Source: Verrucomicrobium spinosum DSM 4136 = JCM 18804
GTDB taxonomy: Bacteria > Verrucomicrobiota > Verrucomicrobiia > Verrucomicrobiales > Verrucomicrobiaceae
Direction: 5' to 3'
Assembly (NCBI RefSeq): GCF_000172155.1
Contig: NZ_ABIZ01000001.1
Location: forward strand, 4,497,105-4,561,104
DNA: 64,000 nucleotides
Shown here: in pieces, positions 1 through 9,209 of the stretch
How positions within the stretch are numbered: the stretch's first letter is position 1
Layout of the letters: every line of letters begins with the position of its first letter
Position numbers and translations under genes: made by a program
The notes under the pieces: generated by a model
Told to the model about the DNA's origin: nothing
Database searches by the model: none
Seen by the model: only the letters and a program-made list of their open reading frames with translations

Positions 1-934
1 CGTCTTCATCCCCCACGATCAGATCCAGGTCTCCGTCCTTGTCCCAGTCGATCGCCGTGGGAGTGATCATCTCCAGATCCATCTTGAGGTACTTGCCCTC
101 TGCCGTTTTGACTTTTTTGCCGTAGGCGTACTTTGGCTTGTCCCGCGTGCCGGTGTTCTGGAAGTAAGTGAAGCCATCCAGGAATTCACCGCAGAGCAAG
201 TCCAGATCCCCGTCGCCGTCGAAGTCGGCAAAGTTTGGCGAGGGCCAGCCGAAGGTCTCCACCGGTCGATCCATAGCCATCACCTTCACGGGATTGGCAT
301 ACTTGGGCTGCTCATTCGTGCCCTCATTGCGGGCCACATACACGTACCCGCGAATGGGTCCATTGCACCAGTGACCGTTCTCATCGTAGGCATTGTCCCA
401 GCCGTACTCTGTCCAGTCGCCCACGCCCACAATGACGTCCTGCAGACCGTCGCCATCGTAGTCCACCATGCGCCACATGTTGGCCCGGACCTTGTTGGGA
501 TGCACATTGGCGGGCAAATCCAGCTTCGTTCCCTGATCGATGCCCGTCTTGAGGAAATCGGGATGGATCATGCCAGGGCTCATCACCACCGGCTTGCCAT
601 CCACGTAGGAGACCTGGACGTTCTGCATCCCCTTGCTGATGCGCCGCCCTGCCTGGAAGACCGGCATCTTGTTCTTGGCCGTGTCCCCAGCCGCATTTTC
701 AAAGAAGTACGTGCCATTGTAGGGCTTGTCTGGGCAGTTCACCACCAGGTCGAGGTCACCATCGCCGTCGAAGTCCATCGGCAACGGCCAGGCCCACAGC
801 CCAACACCCAGGTCCACCTTGAGACCTGGGTTGTTGTATTTGAGGCGTTCCAGGCCGGAAGCGGCCCCTGCACAGAGCAAGGAAAGCCCGGCCGCAAGCA
901 CGGGAAGACGTGAGGATACGTGTCTCAGGTTCAT
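1..934 (-). CDS. VCBS/FG-GAP repeat exported protein, 3' end outside window
   Basis: Reading the minus strand from the ATG at 934 gives an open frame of 311 codons that is still open at the window edge, so the C-terminus is missing. The first about 25 residues form a signal peptide (basic start, then a Leu/Ala-rich core ending near AASG). The mature part repeats the calcium-binding pattern DFDGDGDLDL / DYDGDGLQD / DWDKDGDLDL at roughly regular spacing, which is the hallmark of VCBS/FG-GAP beta-propeller repeats. It is probably secreted or surface-located; the ligand is unknown. It starts 40 bp downstream of the GntR gene on the same strand, so the two may be co-transcribed. Confidence 0.8.
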   Translation of the reverse strand, partial: MNLRHVSSRLPVLAAGLSLLCAGAASGLERLKYNNPGLKVDLGVGLWAWPLPMDFDGDGDLDLVVNCPDKPYNGTYFFENAAGDTAKNKMPVFQAGRRISKGMQNVQVSYVDGKPVVMSPGMIHPDFLKTGIDQGTKLDLPANVHPNKVRANMWRMVDYDGDGLQDVIVGVGDWTEYGWDNAYDENGHWCNGPIRGYVYVARNEGTNEQPKYANPVKVMAMDRPVETFGWPSPNFADFDGDGDLDLLCGEFLDGFTYFQNTGTRDKPKYAYGKKVKTAEGKYLKMDLEMITPTAIDWDKDGDLDLIVGDED

Positions 935-974
935 GGATTGGTTTTAGGAAACTTGCAAGAATGGCAATAGGGCA

Positions 975-1772
975 TCAGGCGGGGCGGCTCCGGCGTCTGG
1001 TCGCACCGGGCTTGGCTTGCTTTTCGATGCGGTGAAACTCGGTGAGCAATTCGTCCGGCAATCCCAGCGACATGTCCTGGGTGCCGATCGCAGCGCTCCG
1101 CGTGTCATAGTGCTCCAGCGCCTCCTCCATGCTGGCGCGGATGTGCTCGCTCATCAAGCGGCGGGCCTGCTCGCCCTTGCCCGTCTCCACCGCCTGGAGA
1201 ATCTCCACGTGGTAGCGGTAGGTCTGCTCGATGACCTTGAGGTCATGCTCCTGGCGGGAGGTGGTAAAGATGCGCGCCAGCACCCGGCTGTCCGCCACGA
1301 TCTTCATCATGCGCCGGTTGCCCGCTGCGCGGATGAGGAGCTGATGGAAGGCCATGTCTGCGGACATCAGTCGTTTCATCATGCCCGCGTCTGGGCGGGT
1401 CTTGCCCTTGTGGCGAAGTTCCCCAGCAATGGTCTTGAACTCCGCACACAGCGCGCGAAGGCGGTCGCGGTCCTCGGGCACCAGTTTCCCGGCTGCCTGC
1501 GCCACGGCATACGGCTCCAACGCTTCACGCAGTTCGTACAGTTCCACCAAGTCGCGCCGGTCCAGCGCCTTCACCCGGGTGCCAAATCTCGGCACCTGCT
1601 CCAGCACCCCCTCCTGCTCAAGGTTGCGAAACGCCTCCCGCACCGGCGTGCGGCTGATGCCCATCTCCTGCGCGACGCTGAGCTCAGAGAGCACATCCCC
1701 GGCGGCCCACTCCCCGGAGAGGAGCTTGCGCTGGATGTGATGATAGGCCTTTTCGCTCAGGGAGTCCGTCAT
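975..1772 (-). CDS. GntR-family regulator, FadR/FCD subfamily
   Basis: A 265-residue protein. Residues 1-70 are a GntR winged helix-turn-helix (DVLSELSVAQEMGISRTPVREAFRNLEQEG is written here only by its key residues: S-R-T-P-V-R-E-A recognition helix). Residues about 80-230 are an all-helical FCD ligand-binding domain. Length is normal for the family, whose members usually sense small organic acids such as sugar acids. A perfect palindrome 10 bp before the start codon is a likely autoregulatory operator. The VCBS protein lies 40 bp downstream on the same strand. The effector cannot be read from the sequence. Confidence 0.9.
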   Translation of the reverse strand: MTDSLSEKAYHHIQRKLLSGEWAAGDVLSELSVAQEMGISRTPVREAFRNLEQEGVLEQVPRFGTRVKALDRRDLVELYELREALEPYAVAQAAGKLVPEDRDRLRALCAEFKTIAGELRHKGKTRPDAGMMKRLMSADMAFHQLLIRAAGNRRMMKIVADSRVLARIFTTSRQEHDLKVIEQTYRYHVEILQAVETGKGEQARRLMSEHIRASMEEALEHYDTRSAAIGTQDMSLGLPDELLTEFHRIEKQAKPGATRRRSRPA

Positions 1773-1781
1773 GGTGCACTA

Positions 1782-1793
1782 CTGGTATACCAG
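1782..1793. promoter_or_regulatory. Palindromic GntR/FCD operator candidate
   Basis: CTGGTATACCAG is a perfect 12-bp palindrome. It sits 9 bp upstream of the GntR start codon, and a half-site (TATACCAA) follows at 1797-1804. TGGTATACCA matches the operator core known for FCD regulators of the UxuR/ExuR type. The position between this gene and the rightward chaperone gene suggests autoregulation; control of the chaperone is possible but unproven. Confidence 0.6.
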
Positions 1794-1934
1794 AGATATA
1801 CCAACAGTACTTCACCAGGCCAAGCACTCTTTCACGCTTTTCATTTATCTTCTCCGACTTCCTCCTCCACGTGACACCTTTGGCGAAATCCATCAATCCA
1901 GTTGCCATCACAGAACATCCGGGGAGGTTGCGGC

Positions 1935-2393
1935 ATGGAGTTCCAACTTCTGTTAGACTACCTTGGGAAGCAACTCGGCCTCGACACCCTGTCGCTCAAT
2001 GGAAACGGCGTGGCCAGCCTCAAGTTTGGGGATGATCTGGTGGTCCATTTGGAGCCCGACCCCAAGCTGCCCGCAGCCCATCTTTATGCCCCCTTGTGCA
2101 AACTGAACGCCGCCACTCGCAACACGTTGCTGGAACCGCTCCTCATTGCCAACGCCTTCGGCAGGGGCACGGCGGGAGCCTTCTTTTCCATCGATGAACC
2201 CCAGCAGGAGGTACTGCTAGGCAGAATCTTCGACCTCAACCAGACAGAGCCGGAGGCCCTCTACCGGCACCTCAAGGACCTGGTGAGCGTCCTCGTCATC
2301 TGGAGACGTCGGTTGCCCGATCTGCTGGCCAAACAGGATGCGCCCACCGAGTTTCCGCTGACTGAACCTCCAGCGGGGTTCATTCGCGCTTAG
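1935..2393 (+). CDS. Type III secretion chaperone, CesT/SycE-like
   Basis: A 152-residue acidic protein. The ATG at 1935 is preferred over the upstream in-frame ATG at 1902 because GGGGAGG lies 7 nt before it. The pattern follows the class I chaperone family along its length: LLDYLGKQLGL at the start, a central strand with VVHLEP, then LYAPLCKL, LLEPLLIANAFGRGTAGA and a final helix with LVIWRRRL. Such proteins are cytosolic homodimers that hold one effector partly unfolded and deliver it to the injectisome ATPase. No injectisome structural genes are in this window. The next gene, 185 bp downstream on the same strand, is the obvious cargo candidate. Confidence 0.85.
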   Translation: MEFQLLLDYLGKQLGLDTLSLNGNGVASLKFGDDLVVHLEPDPKLPAAHLYAPLCKLNAATRNTLLEPLLIANAFGRGTAGAFFSIDEPQQEVLLGRIFDLNQTEPEALYRHLKDLVSVLVIWRRRLPDLLAKQDAPTEFPLTEPPAGFIRA

Positions 2394-2578
2394 TTCCGCG
2401 GGCTCGGGAAAAGACATGGGGATAGGGGTCCTCACCGGCCATCGCAGGAGTGGCGACAGGAGAAAGCTTCATTGTCACCCTGCCCATTCTGGCATCCTCG
2501 TCACCAAGTTTTAGGTAACCTGCAACGCCGGTTCGGCTAGATGCTCACAACAACGACTCGTCACTCCGCCCCCGCCTC

Positions 2579-4915
2579 ATGAAAGTTGCCGAAGCCACCC
2601 TCTCCTTCCAGGCCATGCCCACCCTCAAGGTGGACGGCGAAGTCCGCGCCTTTGCGGAAATCGAAGTGAATGGCGAGAAGTTTCAAGGCGTGGATCTGGG
2701 AAACGGCACCTATGCCCGGCTCGCCGACCGCACGGAGGGCCCGTACGACGTTACTCTTTTTCATGGAGAGAGCGACCATGACATCTCCAGCCTCAAGGTC
2801 TCTGTGACGGGTGGTGGAGTGAGCCGATTGAAGGATACCGAGGGCACCGAACACCGGTCAAACGTCGTGCACACCCTGGATCACGAGTCCATCATCTTTG
2901 GCGACGAATTTCTCGCCAGGTTCCAGCACGAGGCTGCGCACGTGGAGCGCACCGAGTCGCCCGAGATGGATCCTTCTTCCGGCATACAAGGAAGCGATTC
3001 ACCTCCTGTTCCGCAAGAAGATCCACCCAAGCCCGCCATCGTTCCCCAAGCGGAATGGAAGCCGCCGGTGGGCAAGACAGGAATGTCCAAGTTCTTCTCC
3101 GATCTCACCACACCCAAGGAGACTCGCACTACAGAGAAGACCTCTGCCTCATTGCAGGAAGTGGACAAAACCACTCTCGAGATGCTGAAGATGCTGTCCA
3201 GCATGCCGAAAGGGTCCGTGGTGAACGCCTCCAAGCACCCCAACTTTGAGGCCTACATGAAGAATATTCACCTTGCCGCGCAACCTGCGGTCAAGCGCGG
3301 CATGGACCAGGACACTGCGGCGCAGGAGTCCTTCGCAAAGCAGATAAAATCCCTGAGTTCCACAGAGCTCTCCGCCCTTGCCGAGGCCTTTTCGTCTGGG
3401 GTGGAGGGCAGCCCCTTTGCTGGCCCTCTGAAGGACCTCGCGGGCATCATCCACAAGGAGATCAAGTCCCGGCAGGGCAGCTTCGAAACGGAGGCGCGGG
3501 CCTGGACCGACTCCCTGAACAATGCACTCGCCGTCCACGAAGGCCGACTTCAAGGAACGTTGGTGGATCGCGAGAACTCCATCCACAAAGTGACAGACTC
3601 CCGGGAGTCTGTCTCCCTCGCGTTCCGGGGCCTCATACAGAGCTTCAACCGGGCCATGATGGGAGAGGCAGATCCGGAGAAAGCCCGGGCCATGGTGGCC
3701 CGGGTGGTGGGCGGTCTGGGCACGGACGGACGCAAGGTCCTGCTGGAGGCACTTATGGAGCACATCCCCAAAGGCACGCCGCTTCCCTTGATGAAGATGG
3801 CTCTCAGGGACGGCCCCTACCCCGAAGTCCTGGACCCCGAGGGAACCATCGCCAAGGCCCAGGCGCGGGTGCGAGAATCCGCCAACAACCATGCGGCCAA
3901 CATTCAAGCCCAACTGACGGATCTCGCCGCCGAACTGCTCACCGATTTTGGCGAAGATGACTTTGTGGACGACGCCCCGAAGAAGCCCGGCACGCACAAG
4001 CAGGAGTTTCTCTCCCACGTCATGCGTTTTCAGGCACTGGTGGACGAATACGAACGATCCAACGGCCAGCTCGGCACCAAGCCCCCGGAGGACTTCGAGA
4101 AGTTCAAGGAGTCAATCCGTGACAGGCTTTTTGAACTGGCAATCGACCTCGCCGGTGCGGCAAGCCCGTTGGAAGGTTTCCCGTCCGAGCAAATTCCCCA
4201 GTTGGAAAAGGCCCTGGAAAAACTCAAGATCCCCTCTCTGAACGACGCCATCACCGGCACACAAGCCGCCCGGCGGAAAGTGCTGGAGGACAGCTTTCAG
4301 GCCAGGCTCTCCCCTGGCATTCAAGCCGGGGTCGCGGGCAACTTTGACGGCATGGTCAAGGGCATGCTGGGCCTCATAGATCAGCGGAACCGGAGCGTGG
4401 AGACCGCCCTGGGACTCTCCAGCAATGCCAAGTTTGGCCACCATTTTCACAAAGGGGTCAATGTGGACCTGCTGGGCAGCTTTGCAGATCCCGAACTGAA
4501 TGTTGCGGTGCGCAGACATTATCTGACGCAGGCCATCGAATCCGGCAACTTGTCCAAGGATGACATGGCTAACCTTCAGCGTGAGATCCAGTCAAACGGC
4601 CCCCTCATTGCACTTCTCATCGTGGGTGGCAAAGGCACCCCGGATGATGACGTCCGCTGGGGCCGGCTCACCGCCGAGTGGCTGGTGACGCTGGATCAGG
4701 TCCTGGCCGACAAGACCGGCGTTCCCGCCATGAATGTTGAGTTGCAGACTGAAAAGATGAAGCAAGACCCGGGCAAGTTCATGCGGGATCTGTCACCCGC
4801 GATGAAACAGGTGTACGAAGACAACTTTGGCTACCGGATCGGTGGCGGCGACACGGTGACCCCACGCACCGACCGGAGCTTTGAGCAAATCATGAAGGGC
4901 ATCCGGGGTGAGTAG
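2579..4915 (+). CDS. Large cysteine-free protein, putative type III secreted substrate
   Basis: A 778-residue protein with no recognised family. It has no signal peptide and no membrane segment. I see no cysteine in its whole length. Residues 1-110 are mixed strand (the part where a chaperone-binding region would lie), 125-190 are Pro/Ser/Thr-rich and probably disordered, and the rest is helical and charged. The gene follows the CesT-like chaperone on the same strand, the usual chaperone-effector order. No strong ribosome site precedes the ATG at 2579; Met13 is an alternative. The type III role is inferred from the neighbour and composition. It could instead be a translocator or gatekeeper; the length is far above typical SctW (about 370 residues). 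Confidence 0.6.
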   Translation: MKVAEATLSFQAMPTLKVDGEVRAFAEIEVNGEKFQGVDLGNGTYARLADRTEGPYDVTLFHGESDHDISSLKVSVTGGGVSRLKDTEGTEHRSNVVHTLDHESIIFGDEFLARFQHEAAHVERTESPEMDPSSGIQGSDSPPVPQEDPPKPAIVPQAEWKPPVGKTGMSKFFSDLTTPKETRTTEKTSASLQEVDKTTLEMLKMLSSMPKGSVVNASKHPNFEAYMKNIHLAAQPAVKRGMDQDTAAQESFAKQIKSLSSTELSALAEAFSSGVEGSPFAGPLKDLAGIIHKEIKSRQGSFETEARAWTDSLNNALAVHEGRLQGTLVDRENSIHKVTDSRESVSLAFRGLIQSFNRAMMGEADPEKARAMVARVVGGLGTDGRKVLLEALMEHIPKGTPLPLMKMALRDGPYPEVLDPEGTIAKAQARVRESANNHAANIQAQLTDLAAELLTDFGEDDFVDDAPKKPGTHKQEFLSHVMRFQALVDEYERSNGQLGTKPPEDFEKFKESIRDRLFELAIDLAGAASPLEGFPSEQIPQLEKALEKLKIPSLNDAITGTQAARRKVLEDSFQARLSPGIQAGVAGNFDGMVKGMLGLIDQRNRSVETALGLSSNAKFGHHFHKGVNVDLLGSFADPELNVAVRRHYLTQAIESGNLSKDDMANLQREIQSNGPLIALLIVGGKGTPDDDVRWGRLTAEWLVTLDQVLADKTGVPAMNVELQTEKMKQDPGKFMRDLSPAMKQVYEDNFGYRIGGGDTVTPRTDRSFEQIMKGIRGE

Positions 4916-5269
4916 AGCTGGGTGATGTTGCGTTCGCGGTGGATCAATCGAACGAAAAGACGAGCGTGAAAGGCGTGGAGTGGCTGCCTCTGCATTGAAC
5001 GAGGAAACCAACACTCCCCCGCGCCAATGAAGAACGCGCGTCTCGCATTTGCCCTCCCACGACCATGCGGCCACTGCCGCATTCAGATCATTCCATCCCG
5101 CCTTGTGGAAATATGCCACAGCCAATCTCCCACCGATACTTTCATGTCCTAAAGTCCACAAAATATGTCAGTCCAACCATTAAGACTCCGCGGTGCAAAT
5201 GCGTTTTAGTTCATCTCTTTTTCTCCGCTCCGGCAGAAAAGTACCATCTCGACACGTTTCCCAGCACCC
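4916..5269. other. Intergenic region without a recognised gene
   Basis: This 354-bp stretch separates the putative secreted protein from the azurin-PA14 gene. A 109-residue open frame crosses its end into the next gene but has no ribosome site and no recognisable sequence. I see no clear terminator or repeat. The AT-richer part at about 5130-5230 is where a promoter for the next gene would be expected. Confidence 0.4.
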
Positions 5270-6883
5270 ATGCATTTTCGCCCACCTGTACTCACCCTGC
5301 TGACGGCCTGCGCCGCGGCTCTTCCCCTTTCGGCCGCCGCGCCCAAGGATGTCGCCGTCACCATCAAGACTCTGCCGGCCCAGATGCGGTATGACACGGA
5401 GGCGATCATCGCCGAACCGGGTGCGAAGGTGACCATCACACTGGACAACCTGGACGACCTGCCGCACAACGTCGTGGTCTGCCTGCCGAAGGACGGCGGC
5501 GGCAATGACAAGGGCATGGAGGTAGCCCAGGTAGCGTGGAACCTTGGCGAAGCCGGGATGGTGAAGCAATGGATCCCCGAGCACAAGCGTATCATTGCGC
5601 ACACCAAGATGGTGGATCCTCACCAGAAGGGCAGCATCAGTTTCACCGCGCCGGAGTGGGAAGGCGAGTACCCGTACGTTTGCACATTCCCCGGTCATGC
5701 CATGGTCATGAATGGCCTGCTCACCGTGGCCAAGGCGGTGCCTCCGATCCGGAACCTCCACTTCCGCTATTACACGGGCAGCTTCAACAAGTTGCCGGAT
5801 TTCAGCAAACTCACCCCTCTGGCTGGCGGCCCCCTCCCCGCTGGGAAGTGCGACATCAGCATCAACAAGGAGAAGAACAAGTTCGCCTACGAGTTTGAGG
5901 GCATGATCGACTGCCCTAGGGACGGGGAGTACAAGTTCGTAGCCGGTGGGGATGACGGGATTCGCATCTTCATCGACAACAAGGAAGTGATCGAGGCGGA
6001 CGGGATCCACCCATTCGGCATCAAGGAGAAGAAAATCAAACTCACCAAAGGCGAGCACAAGATCCTGGCCCACTACTTTCAGGGCGGCGGCGAGGCGGAG
6101 TTTTACCTCGGCTGGTCCGGGCCGGGATTCAAGGAGACGGCACTCTCCGAGTGGGTGCCCAACACGGATCGTCGTGAAACCGACGAGCAGAAGTACCAGG
6201 GCCTCCCTCTGGTGGTGAAGGACGAAGCTCTCATCTACCGGAATTTCATCAAGGGCTCCGGCCCCCGCGGCATCGCTGTGGGCTACCCGGGCGGGGTGAA
6301 CCTCTGCTGGGATGCCGACCAGATGAACCTGGCGCTCGTGTGGCAGGGTGCCTTCATGGATGCCAAGCGGCATTGGACGGGCCGCGGCGCGGGCGACCAG
6401 CCCCCACTGGGCTACGATGTAGCCAGCCTGGGCCAGCAGCGCGCCCTGGGCACGCTGGACTCCGGCTCCGCCCCCTGGGTGGCGGCCTACAAGAAGGACG
6501 AATTCCGCAATGCCGACTACCGGTTCCACGGGTATGAGCTGGACGCCAAACGCCAGCCCACCTTCAAGTGGGAGTATCAAGGGGTGAAAGTGGAGGAGTC
6601 CTACTTCCCCTCCGGGACCTCCAAAGACGGCAACGCCTCCCTCAAGCGCACCGTGAAATTCGCCAGCCCCGGTGGCAAGAACGGGCTTTATTTCCTCGCC
6701 CTCGCCGGCAATGTGGAAGAGAAGGGCCCGGACTTCCTGGTGGACAAGGTGGTGAAGGTGACGGTGGCCGGCGGCGAGCCACTGGTGCGTAAGGACGGCG
6801 GGCGGACGGAGGTGCTCCTGCCCGTGGAATTCAAGGACGGCCGGGCAGAATTCACGCTGACCTATGCGTGGAACGCAAAGTAA
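5270..6883 (+). CDS. Exported azurin-like cupredoxin fused to a PA14 domain
   Basis: A 537-residue protein with a signal peptide (residues 1-24, ending AAA). Residues about 28-155 are an azurin/auracyanin-type blue-copper domain: His66 in LPHNV, then Cys138, His143 and Met147 in CTFPGHAMVM, spaced exactly as in azurin (C, H+5, M+9). Residues about 160-300 resemble a PA14 domain (GEYKFVAGGDDGIRIFIDN, then GEHKILAHYFQGGG). The rest is a C-terminal domain of unknown role. It should act as a periplasmic or surface electron carrier with a carbohydrate-binding part. The sugar-dehydrogenase-like gene follows after 45 bp on the same strand, so donor and acceptor may be made together. Confidence 0.85.
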   Translation: MHFRPPVLTLLTACAAALPLSAAAPKDVAVTIKTLPAQMRYDTEAIIAEPGAKVTITLDNLDDLPHNVVVCLPKDGGGNDKGMEVAQVAWNLGEAGMVKQWIPEHKRIIAHTKMVDPHQKGSISFTAPEWEGEYPYVCTFPGHAMVMNGLLTVAKAVPPIRNLHFRYYTGSFNKLPDFSKLTPLAGGPLPAGKCDISINKEKNKFAYEFEGMIDCPRDGEYKFVAGGDDGIRIFIDNKEVIEADGIHPFGIKEKKIKLTKGEHKILAHYFQGGGEAEFYLGWSGPGFKETALSEWVPNTDRRETDEQKYQGLPLVVKDEALIYRNFIKGSGPRGIAVGYPGGVNLCWDADQMNLALVWQGAFMDAKRHWTGRGAGDQPPLGYDVASLGQQRALGTLDSGSAPWVAAYKKDEFRNADYRFHGYELDAKRQPTFKWEYQGVKVEESYFPSGTSKDGNASLKRTVKFASPGGKNGLYFLALAGNVEEKGPDFLVDKVVKVTVAGGEPLVRKDGGRTEVLLPVEFKDGRAEFTLTYAWNAK

Positions 6884-6928
6884 ACCGCACCCTTTCCGTT
6901 TCTTCATCGAACCCATTTCGACACGTCC

Positions 6929-8392
6929 ATGAAAACTTTTGCCTTTGCCCTTGCAGCACTGCTGCCCCTGGCGCCCAGCGCCCTTCGCGCCCAGTCCCCT
7001 GCTCCGCAGGAGTCTGACTTTTACAAGATCGAGCCCTTCTCCTTCCCTGCGGACATCGTGGCCGAGGTGGGCGCGATCGAACTGCTCCCCGAGCATAAAC
7101 TCGCTGTCGGCACCCGCCGTGGCGATGTGTACATCGTGGACAACGCCTTCACCACGGATCCCGCCAATGCCAAGTACCAGCACTTTGCCTCCGGCCTCCA
7201 TGAGGTGCTGGGCCTGGCCTACAAGGACGGCTGGCTCTATGTGACCCAGCGTCCGGAGGTGTCCCGACTCAAGGACAAGGATGGTGACGGCCGCGCCGAC
7301 ATCTTCGAGACGGTGAACGCCGACTGGAACATCACCGGCGATTATCACGAGTACGCCTTTGGCTCTCGTTTTGATCCCAAGGGAAACCTCTGGGTGACCC
7401 TCTGTCTCACGGGCTCATTCCACTCCAATGCCCCCTACCGTGGGTGGTGCCTGCGCATCACCCCAGATGGCAAATCCATCCCCACCGCAGCGGGCCTCCG
7501 CTCACCTGGCGGAGTGGGTTTCTCGCCGGATGGCACCGCCTATTATGATGACAACCAGGGCGTGTGGAACGGCTCCAGCTCCCTGAAGCCGCTGCTGGTG
7601 GGCTCCTTCCACGGGCATCCGGAAACACTGAAGTGGTGGGACAACGCGCTGGGTGAAAAACCCCTGGAAAGCGTGACTGGAACCCGCATCACCCAGGAAC
7701 GCGAGCGTAATCCGAAGTTCGCCCCACCAGCGGTAATCCTGCCTCATGCCAAGGTGGGAAACTCCCCCACGGCCTGGGACTGGGACGAAAGCGGCAAGTT
7801 TGGCCCCTTCACCAAGCAACTTTTCATCACCGACCAGTCCTTCTCGGTGGTGAATCGTGTGACACTGGAAACCGTGAACGGTGTGAAGCAGGGCTGTGTA
7901 TTCCCTTTCCTGAAGGGTCTGCAAAGCGGCCCCATCGGCGTGCGCATGTCCCCGGATGGCGTGCTCTTTGTGGGCGGGTCCGACCGCGGTTGGGGTGCAC
8001 GAGGCGGCAAGCCTTTCGACCTGGAGCGCATCACCTGGACGGGCAAGGTTCCGTTTGAGATGCATGAGATCAAGGCCAGCCCGGAAGGGTTCGAGGTGAA
8101 ATTCACCCAGCCAGTGGATGAAACCACGGCCAAGGACGCCAACAACTACAAGATGCGCGCCTGGACATACATCTGGCAGGCCAGCTATGGCAGCCCTGAG
8201 GTGGATGAAGTCCTTCCCAAGGTGGAAGTGGCCTCGGTCTCCGCTGATGGCACAATCGTGAAGCTCAAAGTGACCCCGCTGACGAAGGGCCACGTTCACC
8301 AGCTCGATGTCCCGGGCGTGAAGTCCAAGGACGGAGCGCCAGTACTACACCCCGTGGGCTACTACACGCTCAACGAGATCCCCAAGTCCTAG
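6929..8392 (+). CDS. Exported sugar/sorbosone-dehydrogenase-like beta-propeller
   Basis: A 487-residue protein with a signal peptide (1-21, ending LRAQ). The mature part has propeller-blade motifs of the soluble glucose/L-sorbosone dehydrogenase superfamily (GTRRGDVYIVDN, LHEVLGLAYKDGWLYVTQR, DKDGDGRADIFETV, RSPGGVGFSPDG). The C-terminal about 90 residues form a separate beta domain. Family members oxidise sugars with PQQ, but many verrucomicrobial and planctomycete members have unknown substrates, so the reaction is not assigned. The gene lies 45 bp after the azurin-PA14 gene, a sensible electron acceptor, and ends before a strong terminator. Confidence 0.75.
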   Translation: MKTFAFALAALLPLAPSALRAQSPAPQESDFYKIEPFSFPADIVAEVGAIELLPEHKLAVGTRRGDVYIVDNAFTTDPANAKYQHFASGLHEVLGLAYKDGWLYVTQRPEVSRLKDKDGDGRADIFETVNADWNITGDYHEYAFGSRFDPKGNLWVTLCLTGSFHSNAPYRGWCLRITPDGKSIPTAAGLRSPGGVGFSPDGTAYYDDNQGVWNGSSSLKPLLVGSFHGHPETLKWWDNALGEKPLESVTGTRITQERERNPKFAPPAVILPHAKVGNSPTAWDWDESGKFGPFTKQLFITDQSFSVVNRVTLETVNGVKQGCVFPFLKGLQSGPIGVRMSPDGVLFVGGSDRGWGARGGKPFDLERITWTGKVPFEMHEIKASPEGFEVKFTQPVDETTAKDANNYKMRAWTYIWQASYGSPEVDEVLPKVEVASVSADGTIVKLKVTPLTKGHVHQLDVPGVKSKDGAPVLHPVGYYTLNEIPKS

Positions 8393-8436
8393 CCCGCAGC
8401 GCTGGCTGACCCGCCTTGGCCGTCGCTCCACAAAAG

Positions 8437-8470
8437 CCCGCTCCGATCCCATCGGGGCGGGTTTTTCTTT
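8437..8470 (+). terminator. Rho-independent terminator
   Basis: An 11-bp stem (CCCGCTCCGAT at 8437-8447 pairing with ATCGGGGCGGG at 8451-8461, one G-T wobble) with a 3-nt loop is followed by TTTTTCTTTC. It lies 45 bp after the propeller gene and ends the azurin/dehydrogenase unit. Confidence 0.9.
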
Positions 8471-8599
8471 CTTTTCAATCCACTCTCTTTTTGTTCGGGC
8501 TTGCCATTGTGCCCGAGCAAGTGACAGTATCCAGACGTACCCTTGGGGACGCCGCTCATTTTCTTAAGAAATCTTAAGGAGGCCTAATAATACCATCCC

Positions 8600-9166
8600 T
8601 TGATCGTTCCTGCTGTGAGCAATGCCTTCATGCCTCCACAGCCTAGTGATCCAACAGCCAGCGGGCTGGTGCGGGAAGCCCTCGCCCAGCATGAGAGCAG
8701 CCTCATTGCGTACGCGTGCAGCATCTTGGGAGGTGATGAGGAACGCGCCCGGGATGTCGTACAGGACACCCTCCTCAAGCTCTATCTCGCCGACCCGATT
8801 CGGGTCCGCGAAAATCTCAAAGCATGGCTCTACGCTGTGTGCCGAAATCGGGCTTTCGACGTGCTCCGCAAGGAGCACCGTCTCGTCCTCACGGACAACG
8901 ACGACCACCTCGACTGGCTGGATGAATGGCAGCCCGATCCCAGTGAGGACGCCAGCAAGGAGGAAATGCTCGAGCATGTCTGGCAGTGCATGGAGCAACT
9001 GCCCCTCAACCAACGCGAGGTCATTCGCCTCAAGTTCCAGCACGGTCTCAGCTACAAAGAAATCTCATCCGTCACCGGCCTCAGTGTCACCAACGTGGGC
9101 TTCCTCCTGCACACCGGCATCAAGCGACTGCGAAAGCTGATGCATCGCACCTACAGCGAGATCTGA
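8600..9166 (+). CDS. ECF-type RNA polymerase sigma factor
   Basis: A 188-residue sigma-70 family protein with region 2 at about 30-95 (ACSILGGDEERARDVVQDTLLKLYL, then LKAWLYAVCRNRAFDVLRKE) and region 4 at about 125-180 (LPLNQREVIRLKFQHGLSYKEIS, then IKRLRKLM). The listed start is a TTG. AAGGAGG at 8576-8582 is 17 nt upstream of it, unusually far, and the ATG at 8630 is a second candidate. An in-frame TAA at 8588 limits the upstream end. The anti-sigma-like gene begins 43 bp downstream. Confidence 0.92.
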   Translation: MIVPAVSNAFMPPQPSDPTASGLVREALAQHESSLIAYACSILGGDEERARDVVQDTLLKLYLADPIRVRENLKAWLYAVCRNRAFDVLRKEHRLVLTDNDDHLDWLDEWQPDPSEDASKEEMLEHVWQCMEQLPLNQREVIRLKFQHGLSYKEISSVTGLSVTNVGFLLHTGIKRLRKLMHRTYSEI

Positions 9167-9209
9167 AGCCCCTCCCCCCAAATCCCCTTTACCCGATTCT
9201 GCAAATCCC

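Noticed and set aside
5180-7348. 722-codon minus-strand open frame
   Set aside because: It is antisense to the azurin-PA14 and propeller genes, whose plus-strand proteins have signal peptides and clear motifs. The antisense protein is His/Val/Gly-rich with no family features.
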